A stretch of DNA of 64,000 nucleotides from Fen-1258 sp964441505 (GTDB taxonomy: Bacteria > Bacteroidota > Ignavibacteria > Ignavibacteriales > Melioribacteraceae). Both the position numbers and the translations under genes were made by a program. The notes beneath the pieces were generated by a model, which made no database searches, had not been told where the DNA came from, and saw only the letters and a list, made by a program, of their open reading frames with translations. Position 1 is the stretch's first letter. Each line of letters begins with the position of its first letter. The stretch covers positions 1-64,000 of the forward strand of contig CAYTUV010000011.1 of assembly GCA_964441505.1 (NCBI GenBank), given 5' to 3'. Below, piece after piece: positions 9,847-17,924 of this stretch.

Positions 9847-12800
9847 ATGAAAAAAAATTTTATCGCAGTACTAATGAGTTTCATTCTCACTTCTGTTTCG
9901 TTCGCACAATTCGGACAGAACAAAGTTAACTATAAAGATTTTGAATGGTTTTACATACAGACCCAGCATTTCGATCTCTATTTTTCTGAAGGAGGAGAAA
10001 AGATAGCAGAGTTTACTGCGGCTGCTTCAGAAGAGGCTCTGAATCGCCTTCAGAAAGATATTAACTATCAGGTTAATAACAGAATTACACTCATTGTATA
10101 TAATTCCCATAACGACTTCCAGGAAACGAATGTAACGGATGAATATACCGGCAAAGGTATAGGAGGTTTTACTGAACCATTTAAGAATCGCGTGGTCTTC
10201 CCTTTCGAGGGTTCATACAAAAAATTCCAACATGTGATTGCTCATGAACTTGTGCATGCCGTTATGCGTGATATGTATTACGGAGGAACCGTACAAAATA
10301 TTATTGCAAAAGGAATTACGTTACAACTTCCGAACTGGTTCATGGAAGGAAGCGCCGAATATCTCTCTCAGGGCTGGGAGACGAACACAGACATGTTCAT
10401 TCGTAATTCAATTATAAGCGAAACTCTTCCTGACATAAATCAGCTGGATGGATATCTTGCTTATCGCGGAGGTCAATCAGTGTTCAGATATATTGCTGAT
10501 AATTACGGCAGGCAAAAAGTGGGTGAACTGATTAACAGTGTTCAGAGTGCAGGCTCACTCGAAGCCGCCATGAAATCTACGATAGGAATTAGTATTGAAG
10601 ATCTGAGCGGACGCTGGAAAAAAAGTTTGAAGAAGGAGTACTGGCCGGACATTGCAACAAAACAGGATCCGGATGAATTATCAAAACGATTGACCGATAA
10701 TAAAAAGATTGGCGGTTTTTATAATACAAGTCCAGTTATCTCACCGCAGGGCGATAAAATTGCTTTCATTTCAGATCGTGATATATATCTGAATGTATAT
10801 ATCATGAACGCGCAGGATGGAAAAGTTATTAAGAAAATTGTTGAAAGCGGATGGACCACCGATTTTGAGGAATTGACCGTTCTGCATCCTTCATTAACGT
10901 GGGCACCTGATAACAAACGGTTAGCCCTCTCCTCAACAAACGGCGGCTATGATGTTATTACTATTATTGATGCTGAAACCGAAAAGAGTACTGAACTCCC
11001 TTTCAAATTAATTGGCATCGAATCGGTTAACTGGTCGCGGGACGGAAATAAATTAGCCTTCATAGGTCAGAATTCGAGTCAATCTGATATTTTTATTTAT
11101 GATTTCACAACTCAGCAGATCACAAATTTAACCGATGATATTTACAGCGAGGCAGAACCTGTATGGACTCCGGATGGAAAAAGTATAATTTTCTCATCCG
11201 ATCGAGGAAGCGATTTAACTCAGACTGTTCCGACTGCAGATTTTAATATGTATCAACATAATTACAAGCAGCTCGATCTCTACTCGATCAACGTTAATGA
11301 TAAAAAGATTGACCGGATTACTGATTGGGATCTGAGCGATGAAAAATATGCTGCTGTCTCAAGTGATGGCAAAGAAATTCTTTTTGTATCCGACCGTAAT
11401 GGTATCAACAATATTTACAAGAAAAAACTCAAAACATCGGATCAAGATTCTGTTAAATCATCACTTGATTATAAATCTATTCCACTTACAGATTCACAGA
11501 GCGATCTTGGTCAGCTTTCTCTTACGTATGATGGCAAAAAATTAGTCTTTACTGCTCTCTATAATCTCGGGTACAATATTTTCATCCTTACTAATCCGTT
11601 TGATGTGAATGTTGAGGTTGATTTTCTTAAGCTGACGAAATATATGACCAGCATCGTGAATGAAAAGAACATTAAAGAGAATGTGAAAACGGTTCTGACC
11701 ACCGCACAAAATGATTCGACAAAAAAAACAGATATAAGTGCTGCCGATTCCATCGGACAAAATGCAAAACCGCGGATTTTTGTAGGACAATATGTAAGCG
11801 ATAAAAATGTAACTGTAGATTCTCTTAATACTGCTTACAGCAAATATGTTTTTACGTACGATAAGGCGGAAAGTGATAGCGCACGTATAGAAAAACGTAA
11901 TCAGCTATTTAAGCAGGAACTTGATAAGAACGGAAATTTCCTCGTTAATAAATACAAAATAAATTTCTCACCCGATCTCGTCTATGCAAATGCCGGCTAC
12001 AGCACATTCTATGGACTTCTTGGAACCACCATCCTCTCTTTCAGTGATGTTCTTGGCAATCATAGACTTATAGGTCAAACCAGTTTACAAATTGATGTTA
12101 AAAATAGCGACTACGGTTTATCCTACTTCTATCTGAAGGATCGTCTTGACATCGGCATACAGGCATTTCACACGGCACGGTTTCTATATAAAGATGGATT
12201 TTTCGGTTCAGAGTTATACCGGTTTACGAATTTTGGCTTAGTTGGAATGGCAAGTTATCCTCTTGACCGCTTCCACCGATTGGATTTTGGTTTTAGTGTT
12301 CTGAGCGTTAGCGCTGATAATCTTGATAACGCTGATATTCCATCAGATCATAATACGTACACTCTTCCCTCATTTAGTTTTATACAGGATAATGTTTTGT
12401 GGGGATACACTTCTCCAATTGAAGGAACACGCTACTCACTAACTCTTTTTGGCGATCCTGGATTCGTAAGAAAAAGTCAAAGTTTTTACTCGGTTACTTT
12501 TGATTACAGAAATTATTTCCGGTTCTTCTTCGATAACGGATTTGTATTCAGACTTTCAGGCGGTGTTTCCGGCGGTGCCACTCCTCAAAGATTTTTTATA
12601 GGCGGTACTGAAAACTGGATCAACCGGACATTTTACACAGGGGGAATTCCGATTTCCAGTGCAAATGATTTTGCCTTCCTCAGCCCTGCACTACCTCTTC
12701 GCGGATACGATTATGCAGAACGGATCGGCTCCAAGTATGGATTGCTAAATCTTGAGTTCCGATTGCCAATAATAAGATATCTGCTCACGGGAGGATTGCC

Positions 12801-13050
12801 ATTATTCTTCCAAAATATTATAGGAGTTGCTTTTATTGATGCAGGTGCCGCCTGGGATAAAACCGAAAAGCTTCAACTTATAGGTACAAATGCCGGCGGC
12901 TCAACCGTAACGAAAGATCTTTTAATTGGCACGGGTGTCGGCTTCAGATTATATTTTCTCTTCTTATGGCGACTTGATATAGCCTGGAAATACGATTTGA
13001 ATAAATTTTCTGAACCGAGGTATCTAATTTCAATCGGGTTGGATTTTTAG
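9847..13050 (+). CDS. Exported metallopeptidase - TolB propeller - outer-membrane barrel protein
   Basis: The 1067-residue protein starts with a signal peptide (residues 1-20) behind a good ribosome-binding site (AAGGTG). Residues 40-270 form a gluzincin peptidase: HELVH at 133-137 and a downstream WFMEGSAEY whose Glu168 can be the third zinc ligand. Residues about 280-640 hold WD40-like/TolB (PD40) repeats such as SPQGDKIAFISDRD, TPDGKSIIFSSDRG and SSDGKEILFVSDRN. The last 350 residues look like a BamA/Omp85-type surface antigen barrel (RFFIGGTENW..., PLRGYDYAERIGSKYG) ending in an aromatic-terminated strand (YLISIGLDF). The reading is an outer-membrane-anchored protease with a periplasmic or surface propeller. 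Its substrate is unknown. It lies 20 nt after rnr and may share its transcript. Confidence 0.8.
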   Translation: MKKNFIAVLMSFILTSVSFAQFGQNKVNYKDFEWFYIQTQHFDLYFSEGGEKIAEFTAAASEEALNRLQKDINYQVNNRITLIVYNSHNDFQETNVTDEYTGKGIGGFTEPFKNRVVFPFEGSYKKFQHVIAHELVHAVMRDMYYGGTVQNIIAKGITLQLPNWFMEGSAEYLSQGWETNTDMFIRNSIISETLPDINQLDGYLAYRGGQSVFRYIADNYGRQKVGELINSVQSAGSLEAAMKSTIGISIEDLSGRWKKSLKKEYWPDIATKQDPDELSKRLTDNKKIGGFYNTSPVISPQGDKIAFISDRDIYLNVYIMNAQDGKVIKKIVESGWTTDFEELTVLHPSLTWAPDNKRLALSSTNGGYDVITIIDAETEKSTELPFKLIGIESVNWSRDGNKLAFIGQNSSQSDIFIYDFTTQQITNLTDDIYSEAEPVWTPDGKSIIFSSDRGSDLTQTVPTADFNMYQHNYKQLDLYSINVNDKKIDRITDWDLSDEKYAAVSSDGKEILFVSDRNGINNIYKKKLKTSDQDSVKSSLDYKSIPLTDSQSDLGQLSLTYDGKKLVFTALYNLGYNIFILTNPFDVNVEVDFLKLTKYMTSIVNEKNIKENVKTVLTTAQNDSTKKTDISAADSIGQNAKPRIFVGQYVSDKNVTVDSLNTAYSKYVFTYDKAESDSARIEKRNQLFKQELDKNGNFLVNKYKINFSPDLVYANAGYSTFYGLLGTTILSFSDVLGNHRLIGQTSLQIDVKNSDYGLSYFYLKDRLDIGIQAFHTARFLYKDGFFGSELYRFTNFGLVGMASYPLDRFHRLDFGFSVLSVSADNLDNADIPSDHNTYTLPSFSFIQDNVLWGYTSPIEGTRYSLTLFGDPGFVRKSQSFYSVTFDYRNYFRFFFDNGFVFRLSGGVSGGATPQRFFIGGTENWINRTFYTGGIPISSANDFAFLSPALPLRGYDYAERIGSKYGLLNLEFRLPIIRYLLTGGLPLFFQNIIGVAFIDAGAAWDKTEKLQLIGTNAGGSTVTKDLLIGTGVGFRLYFLFLWRLDIAWKYDLNKFSEPRYLISIGLDF

Positions 13051-13074
13051 AAGAAGCAGTATATCAAAACCGGA

Positions 13075-13350
13075 TTACTTCTTCTCCGTACCGGATGAAT
13101 CAGATTTTTTTTCTGAAGTTGCTGAATCATTTTTTTTTTCGGAAGAATTACTGTTAGATTTTTTAGAATTATTTTTATAATCGGTTTGATAGAATCCGCT
13201 GCCTCTAAAAATTGGCGTTGAACCGGCACCAATTAATCTCTTCACATGTCCATTGCATACAGGACAATTTGTTAGCTGTTCCTCAGTTATGCGCTGAAAA
13301 TATTCGAATGTATGTCCACAATCCAAACACTTGTAATCGTATGTTGGCAT
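13075..13350 (-). CDS. FmdB-family zinc ribbon protein
   Basis: The 91-residue product opens MPTYDYKCLDCGHTFE and carries two CxxC knuckles (CLDC near residue 8-11 and CPVC near 35-38), the FmdB/CxxC regulatory-domain pattern, followed by the usual short GSGFYQTDYK segment. The last 30 residues are low complexity (Ser/Lys/Asp/Glu), typical of the family. FmdB proteins are small putative regulators whose exact role is not established. It is convergent with the barrel protein, with 24 nt between stops, and divergent from the lipoprotein at 13470. Confidence 0.9.
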   Translation of the reverse strand: MPTYDYKCLDCGHTFEYFQRITEEQLTNCPVCNGHVKRLIGAGSTPIFRGSGFYQTDYKNNSKKSNSNSSEKKNDSATSEKKSDSSGTEKK

Positions 13351-13469
13351 TTTTTTCCTTAAATATCTTTCAAACCCGGCCGCAAAAATAGCGAGTCGGT
13401 TCCTTAAATCAAACTTCTATTTTGTTAATTGTTTTTTTTGCATATTTGTTCAAATAAAAAATCGGAATT

Positions 13470-14138
13470 ATGAATCGCAAAATCTTAGCATCATTCCTGC
13501 TTATCTCCACAATATTCATCAATGGATGCCTTAACTACTCACAGATAACAACAATCAAAAAAGACGGATCCGGCAATATGTTCATCCACTACTGGATGAA
13601 ATGGTCTGCTCCTAAGGATTCATCCATTGTTGAACAATTGGGTATTTTCAGCAAAGATTCTGTATTGAAAGAGTTTTCTTCCCAATACAGCTACATTAAA
13701 AAAGTGGAAGTATATAAAGATTTTAACGATAGTACCTTTCATTCACAAGTATCGCTTGATTTTAACAGCTTGGATTCCTTGAACTTGACTCCTGCTTTCC
13801 GCAAATCTGAATTATCCATAAAAGATGGTGCTAAAAACACAAAAATATTTTCTCAATTTGTTCCGCCAATAGCAACCGGCTTTGGTTTTAACAGCAAAAA
13901 TTTCTCAATTACTTATGTGTATTATCTCCCCGGAGAGACTTTAAGTCATAACGCTACCGAAATTGACCGCAATAAACTTACGTGGAAATATTCTCTTGAT
14001 GATGTTGGAACCGGGAAATATATAACAGCAACATACAGACCATTCAAACTCAAGGAGACGCCAACCTGGATTTTTATCTGCGCATTAGGCGTTTTTTTAG
14101 TGGTCGTTGTTTTTCTTTTCAGCAAAAGGATGAAATGA
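13470..14138 (+). CDS. LppM-like lipoprotein with C-terminal membrane anchor
   Basis: The 222-residue product has a lipoprotein signal ending in a lipobox-like FINGC (Cys about residue 20) and a second hydrophobic helix at the C-terminus (WIFICALGVFLVVVVFLFSK). The stretch YYLPGETLSHNATEIDRNKL followed by TWKYSL resembles the LppM domain, where a PG-x-v-x-HNA-x-x-x-x-x-x-x-W motif recurs. Function in this group is unknown. It has its own intergenic region (13351-13469) with a CATATTTG sequence at 13441 that could be a Bacteroidota-type -7 element, but the spacing to a TTG is short. The LppM relationship is by eye and moderate. Confidence 0.6.
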   Translation: MNRKILASFLLISTIFINGCLNYSQITTIKKDGSGNMFIHYWMKWSAPKDSSIVEQLGIFSKDSVLKEFSSQYSYIKKVEVYKDFNDSTFHSQVSLDFNSLDSLNLTPAFRKSELSIKDGAKNTKIFSQFVPPIATGFGFNSKNFSITYVYYLPGETLSHNATEIDRNKLTWKYSLDDVGTGKYITATYRPFKLKETPTWIFICALGVFLVVVVFLFSKRMK

Positions 14139-14178
14139 TTGCAGGAATAAAAGGATAAAACATAAATCTGATTAACTC

Positions 14179-14315
14179 ATGTTACGCAGAAAGGAAAGAT
14201 TCGCCACGAAGACTCTAAGGCACAAAGGTTTCACCAAGAAAAACATAAACTTTGTGAAGATTTTGTGTCTTTGTGCCTTAGTGGCTAAGTTTCTTCATGT
14301 GGACTGCGTAACGTG
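14179..14315. repeat. Hairpin repeat with 'cacaaag' arms
   Basis: The outer arms are near-perfect inverted copies: atgttacgcag at 14179-14189 and ctgcgtaacgt at 14304-14314. Inside, gccacgaagactctaaggca at 14203-14222 faces tgtgccttagtggc at 14272-14284 on the other side, so the whole 137 bp can fold on itself. It belongs to the AT-rich intergenic repeats that contain 'tttgtgtctttgtgccttagtggc', found widely in this bacterial group. A related element lies at 18385-18529. No coding capacity is seen. Confidence 0.7.
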
Positions 14316-14324
14316 AATGATTAA

Positions 14325-14356
14325 TTTGACACGCCTTGCTGATTTCTTTATATTTG
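14325..14356 (+). promoter_or_regulatory. Bacteroidota-type promoter for prs
   Basis: TTTG (14325-14328), 20 nt, then TATATTTG (14349-14356) matches the -33/-7 consensus of Bacteroidota primary promoters (TTG, N17-23, TAnnTTTG) exactly. Transcription would begin near 14363, about 30 nt before the prs start. The promoter lies immediately downstream of the 14179-14315 repeat. Confidence 0.7.
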
Positions 14357-14393
14357 CCCACCGTTTTTAGAACTAGATAAGATGAATTATTAA

Positions 14394-15335
14394 TTGGAGC
14401 AGCAACCGCTCATATTTTCCGGTACTTCCAGCAAAGAATTAACCGAAAAAATTTGTAAGTATTTGAATGTTACCCCCGGGATTATTGACTTTAGAACATT
14501 TAGTGACGGTGAAATCTGGGTAAAATTCATGGAGAACATCAGAGGAAGAGATGTGTTTATTGTTCAATCAACACATCCTCCTGCAGAAAATCTGATGGAA
14601 CTGCTCATTACTATTGATGCGGCTAAAAGAGCGAGTGCGACCAGAGTAACGGCCGTTATTCCTTATTTTGGATACGCAAGGCAAGATAGAAAAGATCAGC
14701 CAAGAGTTGCCATAACGGCAAAACTTGTTGCAAATTTGATTACAAAAGCAGGCGCGGACAGAGTTATTACAATGGATCTGCACGCCGCACAGATTCAGGG
14801 TTTCTTTGATATTCCGTTTGATCACTTGTATGCTTCGCCTACATTTACAGGATTATTCAAAGAGAAAGTTGAAAATCTGGTTGTTGTTTCACCTGATATG
14901 GGCGGAATAAAATTAGCACGTTCATATGCAAAAAGATTAGATGCCGGACTTGTTGTAATTGATAAAAGAAGACCAAAGCACAACCAGGTTGAGATGATGA
15001 ATATCATCGGTGAGGTTGAGGGGAAAAATGTTCTTATTGTTGATGATTTAATTGATACCGGCGGAACATTTGTAGGTGCTGTTGAGGCTTTGAAGCAAAG
15101 AGGAGCTAAAGATATTTACGGTGCTATAACACACCCTCTTCTTTCGGGAGACGCAATTAAAAAAATTACAAAGTCTGAGCTAACAAAATTATATGTAACA
15201 GACAGCATCCCGTTGAAATTTGATGCAGGTGGTAAAATTGTTGTAAGATCGGCTTCCGAATTATTTGCCGAAGCCATTATTCGTTCCAGTAGGAATGAAT
15301 CTATTAGTTCATTGTTCGAAATAGATAAAAGTTAG
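14394..15335 (+). CDS. prs: Ribose-phosphate pyrophosphokinase (PRPP synthetase)
   Basis: The 313-residue protein is a standard class I PRPP synthetase: IFSGTSSKELTEKI at the N-terminus, the PYFGYARQDRK ATP-binding flexible region near residue 90, MDLHAAQIQGFFD near 127, and the PRPP loop DDLIDTGGT at residues 217-225. It converts ribose 5-phosphate and ATP to PRPP for nucleotide, His and Trp synthesis. The start is TTG: the nearest upstream ATG (14382) runs into a stop after three codons, and the N-terminal residues fit the family from this TTG. It heads the translation cluster with a promoter at 14325-14356; rplY follows after 31 nt. Confidence 0.95.
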   Translation: MEQQPLIFSGTSSKELTEKICKYLNVTPGIIDFRTFSDGEIWVKFMENIRGRDVFIVQSTHPPAENLMELLITIDAAKRASATRVTAVIPYFGYARQDRKDQPRVAITAKLVANLITKAGADRVITMDLHAAQIQGFFDIPFDHLYASPTFTGLFKEKVENLVVVSPDMGGIKLARSYAKRLDAGLVVIDKRRPKHNQVEMMNIIGEVEGKNVLIVDDLIDTGGTFVGAVEALKQRGAKDIYGAITHPLLSGDAIKKITKSELTKLYVTDSIPLKFDAGGKIVVRSASELFAEAIIRSSRNESISSLFEIDKS

Positions 15336-15366
15336 AGAAGAAATTATTCTGGGAGATAATTAAGAA

Positions 15367-16011
15367 ATGTCAGAAATACTAGTAAACGGAAGTAAAAGAA
15401 CTCTTTCCACTAAAGGTGTAGTTAACCAGTTGAGAAGAGATGGAAACGTGCCGGGAATTTATTATACGAAGGGTGTTGAACCGATTCCAGTAATTGTTTC
15501 AGAAAAAGCATTAAAACCAATCGTATTCACCTCTGAGACTCACATTATCAATTTGAAAATAGATGATGACCAAGAGTACAAGGCAATTTTGAAAAATGTA
15601 CAGTTCGATCCGGTAACCGATCGCGTTGTTCATTTTGACCTGCTTGGAATTTCCGCAGATCAGGAAATTGAAATCGAAGTTCCTATCATGTTCGAAGGTC
15701 AGGCCAAAGGTGTTAAAGAAGGTGGTATCGTTCAACAGACTTTGCACAAAGTTACTGTTTCATGTTTGCCTGCAGATATTCCTCAGCACATTACAATTGA
15801 CGTCACCGATTTAGCTTTAGGCGATTCAATCCACGTTCGTGATCTTAATATCGAAAGAGTCAAATTCTTACAGAATCCCGGCGTTATCATTGTTTCTGTT
15901 GTTGTACCGCGTGCAGCAATTGAACCGACACCGGTTGCGGAAGTACCTGGTGAAGAAAAGACCGAACCTGAGATAATTACTAAAGGCAAGCAGACCGAAG
16001 AAGAGGATTAA
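15367..16011 (+). CDS. rplY: 50S ribosomal protein L25 (general stress protein Ctc type)
   Basis: The 214-residue protein has the L25 N-terminal 5S-rRNA-binding domain (residues about 1-90, with RRDGNVPGIYYTKG) followed by a TL5/Ctc C-terminal beta domain (EIEIEVPIMFEGQAKGVKEG). The tail is acidic and low complexity. The two-domain Ctc form is usual outside Enterobacteria. The prs-rplY-pth order is a widely conserved cluster, which supports the call. A GGGAG ribosome-binding site lies about 10 nt before the ATG. Confidence 0.94.
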   Translation: MSEILVNGSKRTLSTKGVVNQLRRDGNVPGIYYTKGVEPIPVIVSEKALKPIVFTSETHIINLKIDDDQEYKAILKNVQFDPVTDRVVHFDLLGISADQEIEIEVPIMFEGQAKGVKEGGIVQQTLHKVTVSCLPADIPQHITIDVTDLALGDSIHVRDLNIERVKFLQNPGVIIVSVVVPRAAIEPTPVAEVPGEEKTEPEIITKGKQTEEED

Positions 16012-16016
16012 TTTAG

Positions 16017-16664
16017 TTGTACGTTGTTGTTGGATTGGGTAATCCGGGTACTAAATACGAGTTGACGCGTCATAACATAGGCTTTCAGATACTCGACCGC
16101 TTTGCCCTTAAGAATAAAATGAAATTCAAATCCTCGAAGAAGGATTACAATTATTCGGAAGGTGTGATAAACTCTTCCGATTTTTTTTTAGTGAAACCAA
16201 CTTCATTTATGAATTTGAGTGGTGAAGTTGTTTCAGACTTCTTGGATGATCATCCTGTTGATATTGAAAATATTCTTGTTCTTGCTGATGATGTGAATTT
16301 GCCCGTTGGTGAGATTCGATTAAGAAAATTAGGAAGCGATGGCGGACATAATGGAATTAAATCCATCCTCTATCAGCTGCAGAGCGATTCCTTTCCGCGT
16401 TTAAGATTTGGTATCGGAAACGAGTTTGAAAAAGGTGAAATGGCCAATTTTGTTCTGGCAAGATTCGCAAAAGAAGAATTTGAAACAGTAAATAAAAATA
16501 TTGAATTCGTAGTCGAGCTTATTGAAAAATTCATTTCGGGCGGGTACAAAGCTATGTTAGACTTTTATAGCAAGTCAAGAAAAAAATCTCTTGATGATAT
16601 TGTTGAATCCACACCAAAAACTGAAGGAAATGAGTCGATTCCGTTGAATAACGGAAGGAATTAA
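16017..16664 (+). CDS. pth: Peptidyl-tRNA hydrolase
   Basis: Pth cleaves peptidyl-tRNA released from stalled ribosomes. The 215-residue product shows VVGLGNPGTKYELTRHNIGF at the N-terminus (with the catalytic His and Asn), KPTSFMNLSGE near residue 62, and DDVNLPVGEIRLRKLGSDGG plus HNGIKS near 90-110 (catalytic Asp and His region). Translation starts at TTG (16017), five bases after the rplY stop; no better in-frame start exists because the family's MxVVGLGNPG begins here. The C-terminus is about 20 residues longer than E. coli Pth, and this extra tail is polar. Confidence 0.95.
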   Translation: MYVVVGLGNPGTKYELTRHNIGFQILDRFALKNKMKFKSSKKDYNYSEGVINSSDFFLVKPTSFMNLSGEVVSDFLDDHPVDIENILVLADDVNLPVGEIRLRKLGSDGGHNGIKSILYQLQSDSFPRLRFGIGNEFEKGEMANFVLARFAKEEFETVNKNIEFVVELIEKFISGGYKAMLDFYSKSRKKSLDDIVESTPKTEGNESIPLNNGRN

Positions 16665-16689
16665 TAATTTTTATTTATTCAATAAAATA

Positions 16690-16721
16690 TTGCAAGGTTT
16701 ACTAAATAATCCTATTTTTTG
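16690..16721 (+). promoter_or_regulatory. Probable Bacteroidota-type promoter for rpsF
   Basis: TTG (16690-16692), a 20-nt spacer and TATTTTTTG (16713-16721) resemble the -33/-7 pair seen upstream of prs. The -7 element has one extra T relative to TAnnTTTG. The predicted transcript would start near 16728, giving a leader of about 60 nt before the rpsF ATG. Confidence 0.5.
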
Positions 16722-16743
16722 AGCCCAAATTATAAACCCTTCT

Positions 16744-16759
16744 CCCCGCTGAAGCGGGG
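16744..16759 (+). promoter_or_regulatory. GC-rich hairpin in the rpsF leader
   Basis: ccccgc (16744-16749) pairs with gcgggg (16754-16759) over a 4-base tgaa loop, in an otherwise AT-rich leader, about 30 nt before rpsF. rpsF-rpsR mRNAs in many bacteria carry a leader element bound by the S6:S18 dimer. Whether this hairpin is that element or a dispersed palindrome cannot be settled from one copy. Confidence 0.35.
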
Positions 16760-16790
16760 GGACAAAGCCCATAGGGAGGTGAGTATCACA

Positions 16791-17192
16791 ATGCGTAAAA
16801 GAACCTACGAGAGCGTTGCTATTATTAACGCAACACTTGAAGACGAACAAATCGAATCAACAATTTCCAGGATGCAAGAAACAATTACCACGCATGGCGG
16901 TGAAATGCTTGATTTAGATAAGTGGGGCAGAAAACGTCTCGCTTACCCAATCAACAAAGCAAAAAGCGGTTACTATGTTATCTTTAGATTCAATGCATCA
17001 ACGGATCTGATAGCAGTACTAGAGCGCAATTACAGATTGGATGAAAATGTAATTCGCTATTTAACAATTCAATTAGATAAATTTGCTCTTGAAGCAATCG
17101 CTAAACAAAAAGAAGCTTTTAAAAATGCAGAAGCTGCTTCTGCTACTGCAGCCGTAGAAGCTCAATTAAAAACAACAGAAAGTCAAGCATAA
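16791..17192 (+). CDS. rpsF: 30S ribosomal protein S6
   Basis: S6 binds S18 and 16S rRNA in the platform of the small subunit. The product reads MRKRTYESVAIINATLEDEQ, then a DKWGRKRLAYPINKAKSGYY segment, and ends RYLTIQLDK plus an Ala/Glu/Lys-rich tail of about 35 residues. I start it at ATG 16791, not at the longer in-frame ATG at 16719. A strong AGGGAGGTGA site sits just before 16791, the S6 fold begins here, and the upstream 24 codons run through the presumed promoter and leader hairpin. This gives 133 residues. It is followed by ssb after 29 nt in the classic rpsF-ssb-rpsR order. Confidence 0.93.
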   Translation: MRKRTYESVAIINATLEDEQIESTISRMQETITTHGGEMLDLDKWGRKRLAYPINKAKSGYYVIFRFNASTDLIAVLERNYRLDENVIRYLTIQLDKFALEAIAKQKEAFKNAEAASATAAVEAQLKTTESQA

Positions 17193-17221
17193 CTAATTTT
17201 AGTTAAGGAGCGGAGGTAACG

Positions 17222-17692
17222 ATGGCTGAACTTAAGATGCCTGAACTGAATAGTGTTATTGTTGCAGGCAACCTAACAAAAGATCCTGTTTTTAGACAGA
17301 CTTCTAACAATACACCGGTCGTGAATTTTCATGTTGCGGCAAACAGAAGATACAAAGACAGCAGCAATCAATGGCAGGAAGATGTCTGCTACGTTGGTGT
17401 TGTTGCATGGAATAAATTAGCAGACAGTTGCAAAGACCGTCTTAAAAAAGGAAGTGCTGTTTTAATTGATGGCGAACTTCAAAGCAGAACTTTCAAAACT
17501 GAAGATGGAAAAAACCGAACAATCGTTGAGATCAAAGCTAAGAGAATTCAATTCCTGAATAAATTTGCAAAAGCAACCGGAAACGGTGAAGATGTTGTTG
17601 TTGAATCCGACGAAGCTGATTATGAAGATAACTCATTCGATAAATTTCTAACCGATGAAGAATCAGACTTAATGAAGAGTAACAAATCATGA
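17222..17692 (+). CDS. ssb: Single-stranded DNA-binding protein
   Basis: The 156-residue protein has an OB-fold of the SSB family: LNSVIVAGNLTKDPVFRQT, NFHVAANRRYKD, YVGVVAWNKLADSCKDRLKK and GSAVLIDGELQSRTF. It coats ssDNA in replication and repair. The linker and tail are acidic, but the extreme C-terminus reads DEESDLMKSNKS and lacks the canonical D-D-I-P-F tip that recruits partner proteins in most bacteria; the nearest similar element is the internal FDKFLTDEESDL. A good ribosome-binding site (GGAGG) precedes the ATG. Its stop overlaps the rpsR start by 4 nt. Confidence 0.93.
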   Translation: MAELKMPELNSVIVAGNLTKDPVFRQTSNNTPVVNFHVAANRRYKDSSNQWQEDVCYVGVVAWNKLADSCKDRLKKGSAVLIDGELQSRTFKTEDGKNRTIVEIKAKRIQFLNKFAKATGNGEDVVVESDEADYEDNSFDKFLTDEESDLMKSNKS

Positions 17693-17916
17693 GAAATGAC
17701 AGAATGAAGAACCAGAAAAAAGTCAAAAGAGTCATTGATGGTTACATTGACTACAAAGACACTAAACAACTTGGAAGATTTCTTACCGATCAAGGTAAAA
17801 TAATTCCACGAAGAATTACCGGACTAACAGCAAAGCAGCACAGAGAGTTGGTTCAGGCAATCAAAAGAGCACGTCAATTGGCAATTTTACCATTTGTTTC
17901 AGAAGCAGTTAAGTAG
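17689..17916 (+). CDS. rpsR: 30S ribosomal protein S18
   Basis: The 75-residue basic protein carries the S18 signature: YIDYKDTKQLGRFLTDQGKI, IPRRITGLTAKQHRELVQAI and KRARQLAILPF. It binds S6 on the 30S platform. Its ATG overlaps the ssb stop. A second ATG at 17704 would give a form five residues shorter and cannot be excluded because neither start has a clear ribosome-binding site. The Cys residues of zinc-binding S18 forms are absent. rplI follows after 8 nt. Confidence 0.95.
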   Translation: MRNDRMKNQKKVKRVIDGYIDYKDTKQLGRFLTDQGKIIPRRITGLTAKQHRELVQAIKRARQLAILPFVSEAVK

Positions 17917-17924
17917 GAGATGCA

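Noticed and set aside
13049..13085. AGAAGAAG/CTTCTTCT inverted repeat between the convergent barrel and FmdB genes as a terminator
   Set aside because: The stem is purine/pyrimidine low complexity, partly inside FmdB coding sequence, and no T-run follows on either strand.
16719..16790. Longer N-terminal reading of rpsF from ATG 16719
   Set aside because: The extra 24 codons run through the promoter and a hairpin, do not resemble S6, and the strong ribosome-binding site serves 16791.
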